A DNA stretch of 64,000 nucleotides from Symbiodinium kawagutii (taxonomy: Eukaryota > Sar > Dinophyceae > Suessiales > Symbiodiniaceae): assembly GCA_009767595.1 (NCBI GenBank), contig VSDK01020686.1, positions 68,496-132,495 on the forward strand, written 5' to 3'. Each line of letters opens with the position of its first letter. Position 1 is the stretch's first letter. Shown here piece by piece: positions 39,497-53,200 of the stretch. The notes beneath the pieces are model-generated. The model was given only the letters and a program-made list of their open reading frames with translations, was not told the DNA's origin and searched no databases. Position numbers and translations under genes: made by a program.

Positions 39497-41715
39497 GGAC
39501 CACGGTGGGTGGATCCTCGGTGACGTTCTCCGTGCGCTGGGACCGTCTCACAATCCGAGATGCTCCAGCGATATATCGACTAATATGGCGAGCTGGGTCA
39601 AGCAGTTAACCAGCAATAACAGGAATTATAACCATTTAATAGTGGTTAATGACCAGGGATGATGATTAACCAGTATTAACCAACCAAAAATAGTGGGATA
39701 AGTTCACCAACCATTTTATAGGGAAAGCAATGATTAACGACGGGGAACCAAGGGGACTAAGGGTTTTGATCTACTGCCATATTGATGTGGACATGCGTGG
39801 GGGTTCGAAGTTCGGGGGTTTGGGGTCCCAAACTACAGGTGGTTTATTATGAATAGTACCAGTAATTATCACAAATGTTGGATCGTAACTGGGGGTACCC
39901 TCCATTTTAAGAAACCACCATATTTGCCTACTAATAGATTTGGTCATTTAGGGGGAAATGGGGTGTCCATGAAGCCTCCCACTGTTAAGCAACATTCAGG
40001 AGCATTCAGCGTCATCATGAAGCGTCATCATTCATCAACCATAGTACCTTCGTATTAGGGGCTAGACGCCAGCTTCAAGCACTAGTGTTCACCATCTCTG
40101 GGGTGGCACGTTGGGGGTTGCCTCAACTTGCGGCACAACTAAGGAACCCTGACCCTGGTCACGTTTTCATGGTTCAAAGGCCACAGGCCCCCACCCGCTG
40201 CTTCGTTGTACCTCTGATGAAGCTGGTGATGACTGGAAAACGCAAAGCTCAGCCTGTTGGCTAATGATCCCACCAACTAGTGCATGATTTTCCAGCAATC
40301 GCCTCAGGTGAATCGAGTTTAACACAGTTACCAGGATGCAAGGCTCTCATTCCTAAGAGACTTCAATCATTCTCCAAGAAACTGACCAGGGCGGTAATGA
40401 GACCAATTATCCAAAAATATTGACAACCCCTAAACCATCCCTAAATGCTAGTTTTGTCTTTCGGGGAAACCAACCAGCAAGCCCAACGTGTTACATCATT
40501 CATGAATCCGCTTTCGCACCATCATGCATGAACAGTCTCGAACGCAGGTCCAAAACATGCCACATTCAAACGCTGAGTTTGCAGGTACCATTTGGTGAAC
40601 AGGCACTCCTGGTAGCTCCAACTGGCTCCCTTTTTGAAGGGCTAGGGCAGGATACCCCTGGCTCCAAGCAGCCCCCTCGTAGAGCACCAACTTCCAAAAA
40701 CCCTACACCTTCAGCTGCTCCCTGGCTTGTTGGACAGCCGTGGATAGGATGTTTCCCGTACACCCGGTAGGGATTGTCTCCAACGTGAGTCAAGGAAGAA
40801 AACGCGCAGCGGATGGTATTAACCTGTAATGACTTAGTAATGACTATTGATCCCTTCCATTTCTTTGTCTTTTTGTCTTCTCCATTGTCGGTTGCCTTTT
40901 GGAAACTGCAATCAACCGAGAGTTTGTTCTTGGACACAAAATCTGTAGAAACGACAGCAATCCTCTGTTTTCCCTAGACGATCAACCCTGTGGATTGGGG
41001 ATTCACCCCTGTGGAAATTGATCTACCTCTATACTTGGTAAAGGACCCACCAAGTGTTGAAACAGTGCCGAAACCCAGAGAAGCCAAGCAGCAAAACAGC
41101 GCTGGACGTGTTGGGCTAAGGCTGTTTTGAGCCGCAGAAGAACGTTGAAGCAACGATGGCGATGCACATGGGGATGGTCTGCAAATGTTGGGACCCCCCC
41201 ATCCATCCGCAAATAATCACTGAGTTGTTTAGTCGTAAAGGGTAGATTGACCGACAAGAATAGAGGATGTTTGTTGTTATTAATGTAAGGATACATGAGG
41301 TTGTCCTTTTTTTGTTCATAAATGGGAGTGCCAACTATCAACAAGTGATCATTTACATAGAGAAATCGGAATATGTTTGGGAGAACCTCTATTGATCGAG
41401 CCCAAAATGTGGTCCAGGTTGCCGATTGAGGAAGCAAAATGGGTTTGTCCATGTCCACGCTAGTACCTACGAGCACCATCCAAGTTCAGAACCGTTTTGA
41501 ATAGGGAAAGCACGGCACAAGTGACTTGGAGGTACACCATTCGTGGACAAACCCAGCGAGAATCCGCGTGAACGATGATCAACTTGCGCTAGCACCTGCT
41601 GTCAGAATGGTACCCTTGCGTCATCCCTTGCGTCTGTGGCAACGTCCCAGGCATGACTCCCATGGCAACCATGGAGCCTTCGGCAGTCCGCATATGGCTG
41701 TGGTGGCCCTGTAGC
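39497..41715. other. Region between gene X and PRK
   Basis: Should hold the PRK promoter and trans-splice acceptor and the end of gene X. No terminal exon, promoter motif or terminator could be recognised. A repeat at about 40,580-40,670 also occurs in reverse at about 11,210-11,300, so frames through it are unlikely to be genes. Confidence 0.4.
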
Positions 41716-41765
41716 CTTGATGAACATGCCATAGCCATGACCAAACTCGTCCGGATGATGTTCAC
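41716..41765 (-). CDS. Gene X exon: EHHPDEFGHGYGMFIK
   Basis: Acceptor GCAG|GTG, donor AAG|GCTACA (GC). Phase does not fit the exon at 42.6 kb directly, so an exon is missing or this belongs elsewhere. Confidence 0.38.
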
Positions 41766-44700
41766 CTGCCGATTTTTTTTGGCTTGGTGTGACCCATACC
41801 ATACCCATTGCCATTGGGCCAGAAACCATGGTTGCAAAGCTGATTCAGGGGCAAAAATGGAACAAGAATCATTAGGTGGCAGTGGCTACCTCTCCCAGAA
41901 ATGGAACAAACATGGGCTACACTGGTCAGTGGTTGAACCACACATATGAAACCTATTAGTCAACCAAGAAACCATTTGGTGATACGAGGGAAACCAAAAA
42001 ATGTTTCAAACCACCAGCCCCTACAAATGTTTTGCGCGCTTGCTACACGATTCATTCAGCAAAAAGACGGCACAACTCAACAACTTCCTCGACAATGTTG
42101 ACATAGTCAAGGCTTGTGGCTGACAACAAAAATTACTTAAGAGCAAAAGAACGCGTGTATCACAAGCAACCAGTAGCCGGTGGCTTCAAGGTTTGCTTTC
42201 AAGAAATGTTGGTTTCTTAAATAGGGGTAACCGCTAAATCATCCAGTGTAGTGCCAATTTATAATCATAAACCAACCATTTTTGGGGTCCCCTATGGCCT
42301 GAAAAACTCGCAAATATTGATAGAATGGTTTCATCATCCCAACGAAAATTTGAACTTCCAAATCAGCTGATATGCCTTTGCTGCTTCTTACATTCTTGGC
42401 CAATTTTTCACGAACTCCCAACGAAAATGGAAAAGAAACAAAAATGCAAAAAAAAACACAACTAAAAATGCCAAAAAAAAAACTAACGAGCTCCCAAATC
42501 AGCCTTTTGATACCTTGGCATTGGTATATCCTTGGCCGATTTTTGGATCCCGTGCTGCTCCAGCGGCCACAGGACGATAGGGCAGCAGGGGAGATCCAGC
42601 ACCTGACAAACGCATCAAGCCCGAGGAAGCATGGCCCCAAGGTCCCCAAGAACCAGGGCTTTGAACCACGAAGAAAGGATGGTTCGTTAAGCTTAGTAAG
42701 GTTAGTAAATTAAGGTTAGTAAATGAAGGATAGCAAATTAAGGTTAGTAAATTAAGGTGTGTAAGTTAAAGTTAGTCAGTCAAGGTTAGTAAGTCAAGGT
42801 TAGTAAGTCAAGGTTCGTTAAGGTCAGTAAGTTAAGGTTAACGCAGAAACGAGAGGTAAGGTTGGTGAATTCAAGTAAGCCAAGGAAAGTTAAGAAGCAT
42901 GAGAAATAAGATCGATGGTTAGGAACAATAGTAAAATGAGAACATGATTTAAGAGTAGCAATGAGCAGGGCTGTTAACACGAAGAAGCAAAGAGCTGTTC
43001 ACCACCGGTTGAGTCGCGACTGAAACATCACTCGATACGGCTGGATGAGCATTTCGACTGGGCGATGAATAGCCAGGGTGATAAGTTGCAAGGCAGAAGG
43101 GTTTCACCCTAAGTCCCCCTGGTTCCCCTATCATTGACCAAGCTGGTTTCTCTATGAAATTTGTTGGTGAACTTATCCTCCATGTTGGTCAAAGCCTTGA
43201 CCCATAGCCACATATATACAAACCACCTGGTAGGGCTTATATGGATAGATATGGGAACCATGGAACTATCCCCAGCTGCACACCAGATTTTTGCACCGCT
43301 CCAGTGGTGAATCACCAGCTGTTTGTTGTCACACAAATTGTGGTTTATCCACATGGATCTACCAGTCCTAATGTCGCTCGTTATCAACCATGTTGTCAAA
43401 TGACCTTGTCATCAGGCTTGGCAGTTGGTACTGCTCCTGTTGCTTCCCCTATCATCAACACTTGATAACTGTTGGTACTCTTGTTGCTTCCCTTGTCAAC
43501 TATTGTCGGTATCATCAACTGGCTATGGGTCAAAACCCTGTACCCCTGGTTCCCCCAACATTCACTATTGTTTTCCCTATGAAGTTGTTGCTGATGATCC
43601 GCCATGAATGTTGGTTGATCAATATTGACCCATAGCCATTATAGCTGGTATGTCCCCCATTATTGGTGGCTATTATCCCCTATGATTAACCAGTAACCAG
43701 CTATTATTAACCATTGGTTGGTCAATATTGACCCATAGCCAACTAGGATGAATCCATCCATCCTATCTTCTGGAATCCATCCTCCCACCACCGTCCTTGA
43801 ACACGAGAAAAGGCCTCAAAGTGGCTGAACTCCAAGGTTGGGCTTGCCATGGGGCGGCACGGCGGCACGTGTGAGTGGCTTATTACCATCATTACTAGGT
43901 AGCGATATATATATATATATGGCCACGTGATGATGGTTAACCATTATTCATCAAATGATCATTGGTAACCCTTACTTACTTAGTGCGATCATCTAAATAC
44001 ACTCTATATAGATACATAATGAATTCGATTCTGCAAGTCGTGTAGTGACAATCACTTTCCACCCAAGAGGCATTGCTTTAGCTCAATTACCTCAGGATGT
44101 GGCCATGTATGTTGCAGCAGCTTCATTCTATGTGTATTATTATTAGGTATCTACCAACCTTTAACAACCTCAATTGAGTTAAATAATTGGTTCCAAAGTC
44201 AATCAGAATCCTAACCCCGAGACCAACTCAGCAAGTCTCGTCATGTTTTCGTTGCATCCAACCTTGTCATCAACACAAGGACATCAGTATCGTCCACGTT
44301 CTCCTTGGAAGGATCCACGCTGAATATGTTGAATTAGGGCATGTCGCATGTTCAGCGGTACTACATTTTTTGAAGGGGCTGCTCAACCAAAAAATCATCA
44401 AGAATCACCCAAAGTGAAGGTCCTAAATTTCAAACCCTACAGGTACCCGACAATCTCATGCCTAAAGCATGCCTCGACCCTTTTTGTGATGTGCCTGTAA
44501 TCACCAAAGCATCTTCAGACCTCCTAGCTACCCCCCCATGGGGACCATCAATGGCAACCACCTTTCCCTGGGACCCCGAACCACTGCCGGAGGCACAGGT
44601 GGTGTGACCACCATCGCAGGCGCCGTGGGCGCCTTGTGAAGGGTGCCTGGGTGCGGATCATGGGCCATCAGCAAACAACTAACCAACAAATAATTATCAA

Positions 44701-47700
44701 TTCCTGTTAGTGAAGTTGACTATTAATGAATGGGTGATAATTATCAATAAGTTTACTATTAATATTGGTCTTATATCAGTTGATGATCAATTAGTTGGTT
44801 AATATTAGGCCTAATGGACTAATAGACTATTAGGTAAAACTGATTCAGTATTAGTCACTAATAGTGAAGTATTAGTTAACCAATAATGAGTCAATTACTT
44901 GACTATCAGCTCTGAGGATTACCAACAGTTGCTGGTAGTTATGATAACTAAGAGTTTATCACAGATCAGCGAACCAACAGCGAACAATGATCAAAGGATC
45001 ACCAATTAGTTTTCAATGGTGATCCTCGGCGGCGGCGTTAAATGATGTTTCCGGTATAAGTAAAGACAACTTTCATGACATACATTCCGGCAAAGTAACC
45101 TGGAAGTAGAAAAATCGATATGTATAAGTGTTTTGCCTATAAAATCGTGATTTGCATCCTCCAGGTTAGTTTGCCGGGGGGTCCATTAATTGGTTGACTA
45201 CTACTGGTTAACTGATTTATGGTTACTATAAATAATGGTTGACTAATGGTGAACAAATGACTGCTATCATAGCTATCAATTAGTTGACTATCATTACAGT
45301 AATTAGTTAACCATTGGATAACCATTGGTTAACCATCATCAATTAATGATTCATGACCAGTCAACTGGTGGGGATTACCGATGATTTAACCACACTTAAT
45401 TATCACGCGTATGCTTGGCCATTATTGAACCTTGCTTCATGATCATTGATTAATTTAACTAAGTATGGTATGTATCTATTGGAATCGGACTGGAATTGAA
45501 ATCAGACTTCTGAATGGAGTGGAATGGAATGGAATGGATGTATCTATGTCATGTATGCGTGGGTGAGCCTGGGTGTGCTTGGGTGTGGTGAGGGTGTGGT
45601 GGGGGTGAGGGTGTAGGGATGTGTGTTCCTATGTGCGCAAATATCTATTCATCCATCTGTCCCGTCTGTCTGTCTGTCTGCCTGCCTGCCTGCCTGTCTG
45701 TCTGTCTATCTATCTATCTATGTAAGTCTGTGTCACTTTGCATCTCTGAAACTCTGCATGGACGTCTATACGAGTTTTGCGTATGACCAACCATCATTTC
45801 ATCCATCGTCAAATTGTTATCAAGCATCATGAGTCATCTTTGACCATCATGAACCATCCTTAACCATCCTTCATCAACCATAAAATCACTGTATGTCTGA
45901 ATCAATGTACATATGATGTGCTGATGTCTATGCCATATAGCATATATGGCATGGCTTCGTCTATGGCTTCTGAAATGCGGTTTGCGGTTTACCCTCCAGC
46001 ACATGTTTCCATAATATGCCCATAGAACAGTGTACAGATGGCACATCCCTCATGATTGTTGGTTATGACCCGTTTCTATGAGCTAATATCAACCACGTTG
46101 GTAGAAGAAGCATGAACCGAACGACAAATTCCCCAGTCGTGGTTACCATTCCCTGTGATCAAGCCTTTTCATACAGCCGAACCATCAACCAGCCATGAAA
46201 TGAATGATCATGAACCATTGATGAATCATCATGAACCAATGGCTCGTTAATAGCCGTTAAGTAGCTGGCTAATAGTGATTGATGAATCATTAAGTAGCCA
46301 TTACGTAGCTATTAGCCATGAACCAATACCCATGATCAAACATTGAATAATCGTTATCAATCAGCAGTTTCAGGACCATCACAAAACAACTATTGGCATT
46401 AATGAGCCATTGCTGAACCATGGTGGTTCATGAATCAACAAATCACCCATTCACTAGTTAGTTGTTCAGTAGCCATGGACTTGTCAACTGGCCATGAACA
46501 AACCGTTGACAAGACATTTGCGAACCATGAATCAATCATTGTCGAACCATTGTCGAACCATGAACCAAACATTAGCCAACCATTAAACATCCATTAACCA
46601 TCCATTACCCAACCATTCACCAACCATTAGCCAACCATTGAACATCCATTAACCAACCATTGGCCAACCATTACCCAACCATTAGCCAACCATTGAACAT
46701 CCATTAGCCAACCATTAGCCAACCATTACCCAACCATTACCCAACCATTCACCAACAATTCACCAACCATTCACCAACCATTAACCAACCATTACCCAAC
46801 CATTCACCAACCATTCGCCATGAACTCGCCATGAACTGACCAACTTCACTGCCCAGTTCTCCCCGTATCTGCCTGGGTGACCATAGCCGTCATGGATGGT
46901 CGCCTGACTACGTAGTCAAATGAAGAGTGGCGGTAATGCTTGGGGAATGGATAGTGGTGATGGTTGATGGTTGATGGTTGATGGTGATGGAAAATGGTTG
47001 ATGGTGATGGTTGATGATTGTGATGGAAGGTGATTAGCGGTTGGTTAATAGTTAGATGAAGCATCAGCATCATTAACCACCACCATCATGGAGCCAGTCA
47101 ATCAACCACACTGACTCCAGCTTTGGGAAGCCAAGACCATGGATCTCAACCAGGTAGCCGGTCGCCCAGACAGAGTTGAAGCGGGTTCGAAGGGGACGCC
47201 CCACTGGTTGACACAGGTCGAAGACACTATGGAGAGCTATCAACCAGTGATTAACCGATTTTAATCAGTAGTAAATCATTATTTGTCATTGATTAATTAA
47301 TGAGATTGATAGAGATTAGTAGAGGTTAGTCATTGATTAATCAATCACTATTAGAAATTGATAGAACTTAATAGGGATTAATTAGCTTAAAGCTATCAGC
47401 CATTCATTAACAATGGTTGGTAGTGATTCAAAGAAGCTATCTGAAAAGTACAAGTATCTGCCATCCTCAAGACACTTCGGGCTCTGGGTCAATTCACCCT
47501 GTACCCCTTGGTACCCCCATCATTGACAAGCTTGTTTTTCCTATAGCTTCGTTGGTGATATCGCCTATCAGTTGGTTGACTAATATTGACCCGTAGCCAT
47601 ATATTCCAACCATTCAAACCCATGTAATTCCCTACATACAAACCCCTAGCCATACACAACCCATTAACCATTCATATTTATCAAAATAAGCATGGTTACC

Positions 47701-50258
47701 ATACATTAGTTAATAAACAGCTGGGTTTAACCATTATAACCATTGGTTTATGATAGGGGTTTATCTGGAATCCTCCTATTATTGGTTGGTGGTTGAACCA
47801 CCCCTATGAAAAATATGCTTGTCAACCAACCATTTGTTAATAAAGTAACAGGGAAAATAATCAAAATGTGAATGAAACCACCAATCAGATAGTTCTTGAC
47901 CATCTCTTTGTCGGTTATGATCCCCTATTACTAACCAATACCATAATTAGAACCACCAACCAGTAGCTGTTTAAGCAAAAGTTTGTGGGTGATGATCCTC
48001 TAGTACCAATTAATTAACTATCATCAATGGGTATAACCATTATAAATAATCATAAATCCTCATTTTCCATTTCCATTTCCAAGCTGTCTGTGGGCTGGGC
48101 CTGTGAGCTATTGAATTCTAGCCGCGCATGCGCCGCCAGAAAAAGGCGGCGGCCCCCCTCTGATTGAAGGAGAAGCAGGCTGCATCGCATAGCAGAGCTG
48201 CGCATAGATCGGAAATATTCTCCCGCGGGGCCGGCAGGAGCAATTTTCCAATCACAAAAAGAAAGGGGCCCCAAAAAGATTGCAAAGCACTGATCACTGA
48301 TGAAAAAATTACATCACAATGCTCATGTCAGCATGGCCTACGGCAAAGCGTTGACAACCCCGCTCGCAAGTCTACATGCTTCCTTCGTGCTGCCATCTGA
48401 ACGATGCAAGCACACACACAACTGCTGAAAGTAGAGGCAAGCAAGCTGCATGCCACTGCAAACCTCCAGCATTCTCCGGGTCTCTGCTGTGCAACCTGTC
48501 TGTCCACGCCTCCTCCTCTGCATTCCTGGCAAACAGAAGGAGCTACACTGCCTGGCCACATTGGCGCAGACAAAAGCTCACAAAACCGACCACTAGGGCG
48601 ATCCAGGTCCTGGCGTCCTGTCCTTGGGCGCAAAGCTGCCAGTCTGAGATGAACTCTTGGCTTGGGCGTCCACCTTTCCACTCCCTTCAGTTTGCATCTC
48701 AGGCCTGCCCCCAATCCCTTCAGTGATGCCCGAATTGTCCATGGCGTTGATCATGGCGGCCCTAAGGCTTGGGCCGAGCCTGATGATCTTCGACATAAGA
48801 CGGGTGATCACGACATTGACACCCTCTACTGAGAGCTCTGGTCTTAGAGATTCGACTTGACGAAGCAGCGCCTCTGGATTTTGACCACCCGCAGTGTCGG
48901 AAACAGTCTCAAAGAGGCTCTCTGCTCTGGCCTCCATTTCTGCCTCCCATTCCTGTTCGTTCACTGTATGGGCGGCATGCTGCACATCAGGACCAGGTTC
49001 TGTTGTGGCTCGCGCCGATCGTGCCTCAGCCTCGAGATTCTCGAAATTTGCCGATGCCAAGAGTCGTGCGCTCGCATCTCGAGGCAGCAGAGATGTGATA
49101 GCTTTGGCCTTGCTTTCATACTTTGATGGGGGCCTCTTTTATCTTCCTCAGAATCTCTTCATGCTTCTTCCTTCCGGAGGATCCACCCTTGTGCCAAGAT
49201 TCGCTCATCTCTTTCAGCTTGGATAAACCGGCAATCGAGACAGCATTCTTCAGAGCATTTGATCCGTAGTACTTCTTGAACTCCGCTTTGTCGCCGTACG
49301 AAATCAGATGATGCAAGAGTGCCAACGACACCGTTTTCTCGAGTAGCTGATCGTCCGCTGCCTTCTTGATCTTAGGAGCCATGACGAAAATCGATCTCTG
49401 TGAGGAGAAAGTTCTTGTGCTGCTTGAGCCAAAATGGCTACGGATCATAAATCCTCATTCATTATAAAAGATTAGGCAATAGATGGTTATAACCATACCA
49501 TTTTATAAATCCTCATTCATTAACCATTATCAATAGGTATAACCATTACTAGGATTCATTATAAAACCATTACCATATTATAAACCTCCAATAATGAATA
49601 TAAATGTTATTAACCATTAACCATTCATGATCCCTTTTGATTAGCCATTCTAAAACCTGATAAAACCTGTGTTATGATAAAACACCAACCTGTGTGATTA
49701 TAAAACCTATCTGTATATAACTATAAAAACCCTATTTTGTATACAAAACCCTACAAAAACCCTCCCTAATAATGGTTATACCTAATTATTGATAAAAATC
49801 CTCCCATTATTTATGGGCAAAATCCTATTCATTATTAGGATTCATTATAAAACCTGATAAAACACATCATGAATCCTCCCTCGCCTTTGCCCAGCTGGGC
49901 GGATTCACCGCAGGTGCGCTGAATCCTTGCCCCGAAACCAGCGGCGCAGCCGCGGGAGCCGCCGGCGCCCGCGCGCGGTTGCCCGGCAGCGCAGGAGTGG
50001 CAGAACCTGGGACCGGTGCCTGGGAATGCTGGAGATTTTTTGGATTTTTTTCACATGTGTTTTTTAATCTTTTTTCGGATGTGTGATTGTTTTTTTTTGG
50101 ATTTTCTTCCGATGTTTTTCATTTTTTGGGGATTTGTTTTAGATTTGTTCTGATTTTTGTCTGTTTTTTTCTTCTTTTTGTCGGATTTGTTTAGATGTGT
50201 TCGAGTTTTGCTTTTTTCCAGATATGTTCGCAGTTTGTTTATTCATCAATCAATCAAT

Positions 50259-50296
<38 letters not shown>

Positions 50297-53200
50297 GTCA
50301 ATTTTTCAATCAATCACTCAGGGAGTGCCTCACACTTCAATCAAGAAATCGACCAAAACAAATGTTTACTTTTGTTGGAAGTAAGGGTACAAAACCACAT
50401 CATCATCATGTCTTGTTCACAATCCAGGAACAAATATTCGAAATGTCTTAGCCAGCAAGCTAGTTTGGGATGTTTTCAAATAGGTCATGTGGAGTTAGTG
50501 ATGGTTGTGCTTGATGGTTGCGATAAGGCTTATGCTTGATGGATTGTTGCGATATGATTGATCTAAAGCCATGCTGGATCTGTGGTTTTTCGATGGTTCG
50601 TCAAACACTCTGAAACAAGATTTTGTGATGTGCCTCACAGACCTTCAAAGCACCCTTGCTTCAAGTATGTTTTTCTCACATAATGATACGCTTGATACCA
50701 CTCTTGATACTACTTCTAATTAGTTGGAAGCCTGAAATCTTGTCTGGTTGTCCTACCTTGGGTGCTTTGTGCTGGTATCCCCGACCAATCGGGTGCCAGT
50801 TGCGTCCAATTCAAATACTTTATCAAAAACACTAGTTACTAGTTACTAGGACAGCAAACAGGCGAAAGCACCACTTTCTTTCGTGACCTTTGTTGGAATT
50901 CTCATCTCCATGGTTTTCCAGCAAGTCGTCACTTTATAAATGGTCTTCTGCGGTTCATAGTGTAGCGCAGTGCTTGGTCACCGTGCTTGTGCCTAGGGGT
51001 GAACCGTGGTTTACTGCTTGATAAGCCATCAGCAACAATGAAGAACATACAACCAGAAATTGTATACTAGAACAATGTTGAATCCCCTACTTAAAAACCA
51101 TGGGTTTCGGGAAAACAACCAACCAAAAATCCAAAGAATTTGTGTGTGACTAGGCTTCAGCATGCTTACGAACTGTTCTTTCCAACCAAAAACTACCAAC
51201 AACTACCAACAGTTATCCACAAACGCACTCTTAACCATCATGATACAGGTACTAATTATCAACGATTCGCAAGAGCTACTACTGTGACCCTCAAAATCGG
51301 AGTCCTTACAGCAATCAACATAATCAAGCAGCCCCAAACCAACCATTTTCAGGGTTCCCCAATTTGAGAAACACCCATTATGAACAAGGACTTCCAACCA
51401 ACTCAACACCTCTTCGCCATGACGACGTGACAAACGAGTTGCTACTGGAGGAGCCACTGGAACTTGACGCCGCAGAGGCAACACCCTGCGGCAAGCGAGT
51501 CAAAGCCGGATTGGCGGCTTAGTTTAAGTTGAGGGTAGCTGATGACTTATGACTTATAGCTCCCTATTAAGCAGGATTATTTATAGGGAGTTGGCTAAAC
51601 TGAATTTACGTGGTTATAACTGAATAACTGAATCTACAGTTGAAGTTGACTAAAGTTGGTTATACGTAATTGTCATGGCTGATGTCAGTTGAAGCTAATT
51701 AATCATCATACTTTGGATTTTGATTTCTCTCACGGTCTTGTGGACTGATGGTTCGTCAACTAGCCATCATGGCACCCCTTAACCAACCAATTTGGCTAAT
51801 GATACAGGATTGCAATGGATAGTAATCGGGGATAATTAATAATGAGCCTCTAATCAACCAACAATTGGCTTAAGTAGCTTGTCAATAGTTCATAGAGCTG
51901 GGAACAACGGACCAACAATACTAGGGGATATACCTACCATGGATGTTAACTATTCAGCTAACAATGGATCAGAATCGTCAATAATAGGGATGAATAGAGG
52001 AGAATCACCAACAACCGGTAAAACAACCACCATCTGGGGGTCTCTTAGCATTGGGAACCATCAAGTTATGACTGGTTTGTTGCTATGAATGCTTAATAAA
52101 CTGGATGATTGGCCTGGGGGTACCCCTATGACTTGAGACACCAAATTGTCAATTATTAAGCCAACAATAGATGATCTATCGATGTTGGCGAACTACTAGC
52201 TTACTGCACTTCATCATTTTAGTTGATGGGTATAGTTATTCCAATTAGAGTCACTTCTAGTTGACAGGCTCAACTGTATAGTCAATTCTATTTGTGACTT
52301 ACTTCTGGTTATGCATAAAAGTGATGGACCTGGAATTATGCTTATCATATGGCATCGTGATTATTCTATGGCTATTAATTATCACGTATATTCCTAAAAT
52401 TCAACATCCATTGTTTGATAATTGTCAATTGTCATTGCCGATCACCAACATAACCATTCACAAATCGTCCTTAACGGCTCTTAGACACAGAAATTGTCTA
52501 TGCTGAACATACAGCTCTTCACTTCTGACAACTTTCGATCATTGCAATTACGAACCATCCTTACTCCAATGAATCATCAACTCTTAACCACCATGAACCT
52601 ACGAATGAACAAACATAAACTAATTAACCACAACCAATCCTACCATGCCTACCCTACCCGGCTGAATCCTAGGGGCCCGGGCCACCCGGCGAACCCCAGG
52701 CGCGCTGCCGCGGTGCCCCGGTGGCCTCGAGGTATTTCTCCTTGGGCACCTCCGTAGTGTCGCCCTGGCTGCGATGCCGACGGTATCGCGAGCGGTTGGG
52801 GTCAAGGCGGCCTTAACCGGTGGCAAGTTTCTAGGGATCAAAATAGGGATTAATGATCAAAATGATGAATCATAGGGATGAATCTAGGGATTAACGTGGT
52901 TTCTAGGGATCAAAATGATGAATAGGTCATCATCATAGGGGATAATAAGCAAGAATAATGGCGGATATACAAGGCTATATATGGCTATGTTGGCTATGGC
53001 TATGGCTGTATATGGCTATGTTATCATCATAGGGATTAATCATAGGGGAAATATCTCGATCATCAATTTAATCAATTCCCTATGATCACAATGGTTAACT
53101 AGCTGGTTAATAGTTCATCATAGGGGATAATAACCAACAATAATGGGGGATATACCAGCTAGATATGGCTAATGTTGGCAAATTTTCTAAAGATGATATT

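Noticed and set aside
39129..39662. Plus-strand gene of 177 codons
   Set aside because: Only about 200 bp is GC-rich, and the minus strand of that island supplies the start and signal peptide of PRK in phase.
40420..40770. Plus-strand ORF of 116 codons
   Set aside because: Part of the same dispersed repeat as 11.2 kb; both strands are open and neither shows gene features.
46555..46815. CRISPR-like array
   Set aside because: Short degenerate tandem units without unique spacers.
48328..48726. Several overlapping frames in the retrocopy 3' half
   Set aside because: They are the 3' UTR and antisense shadows of the retroposed mRNA.
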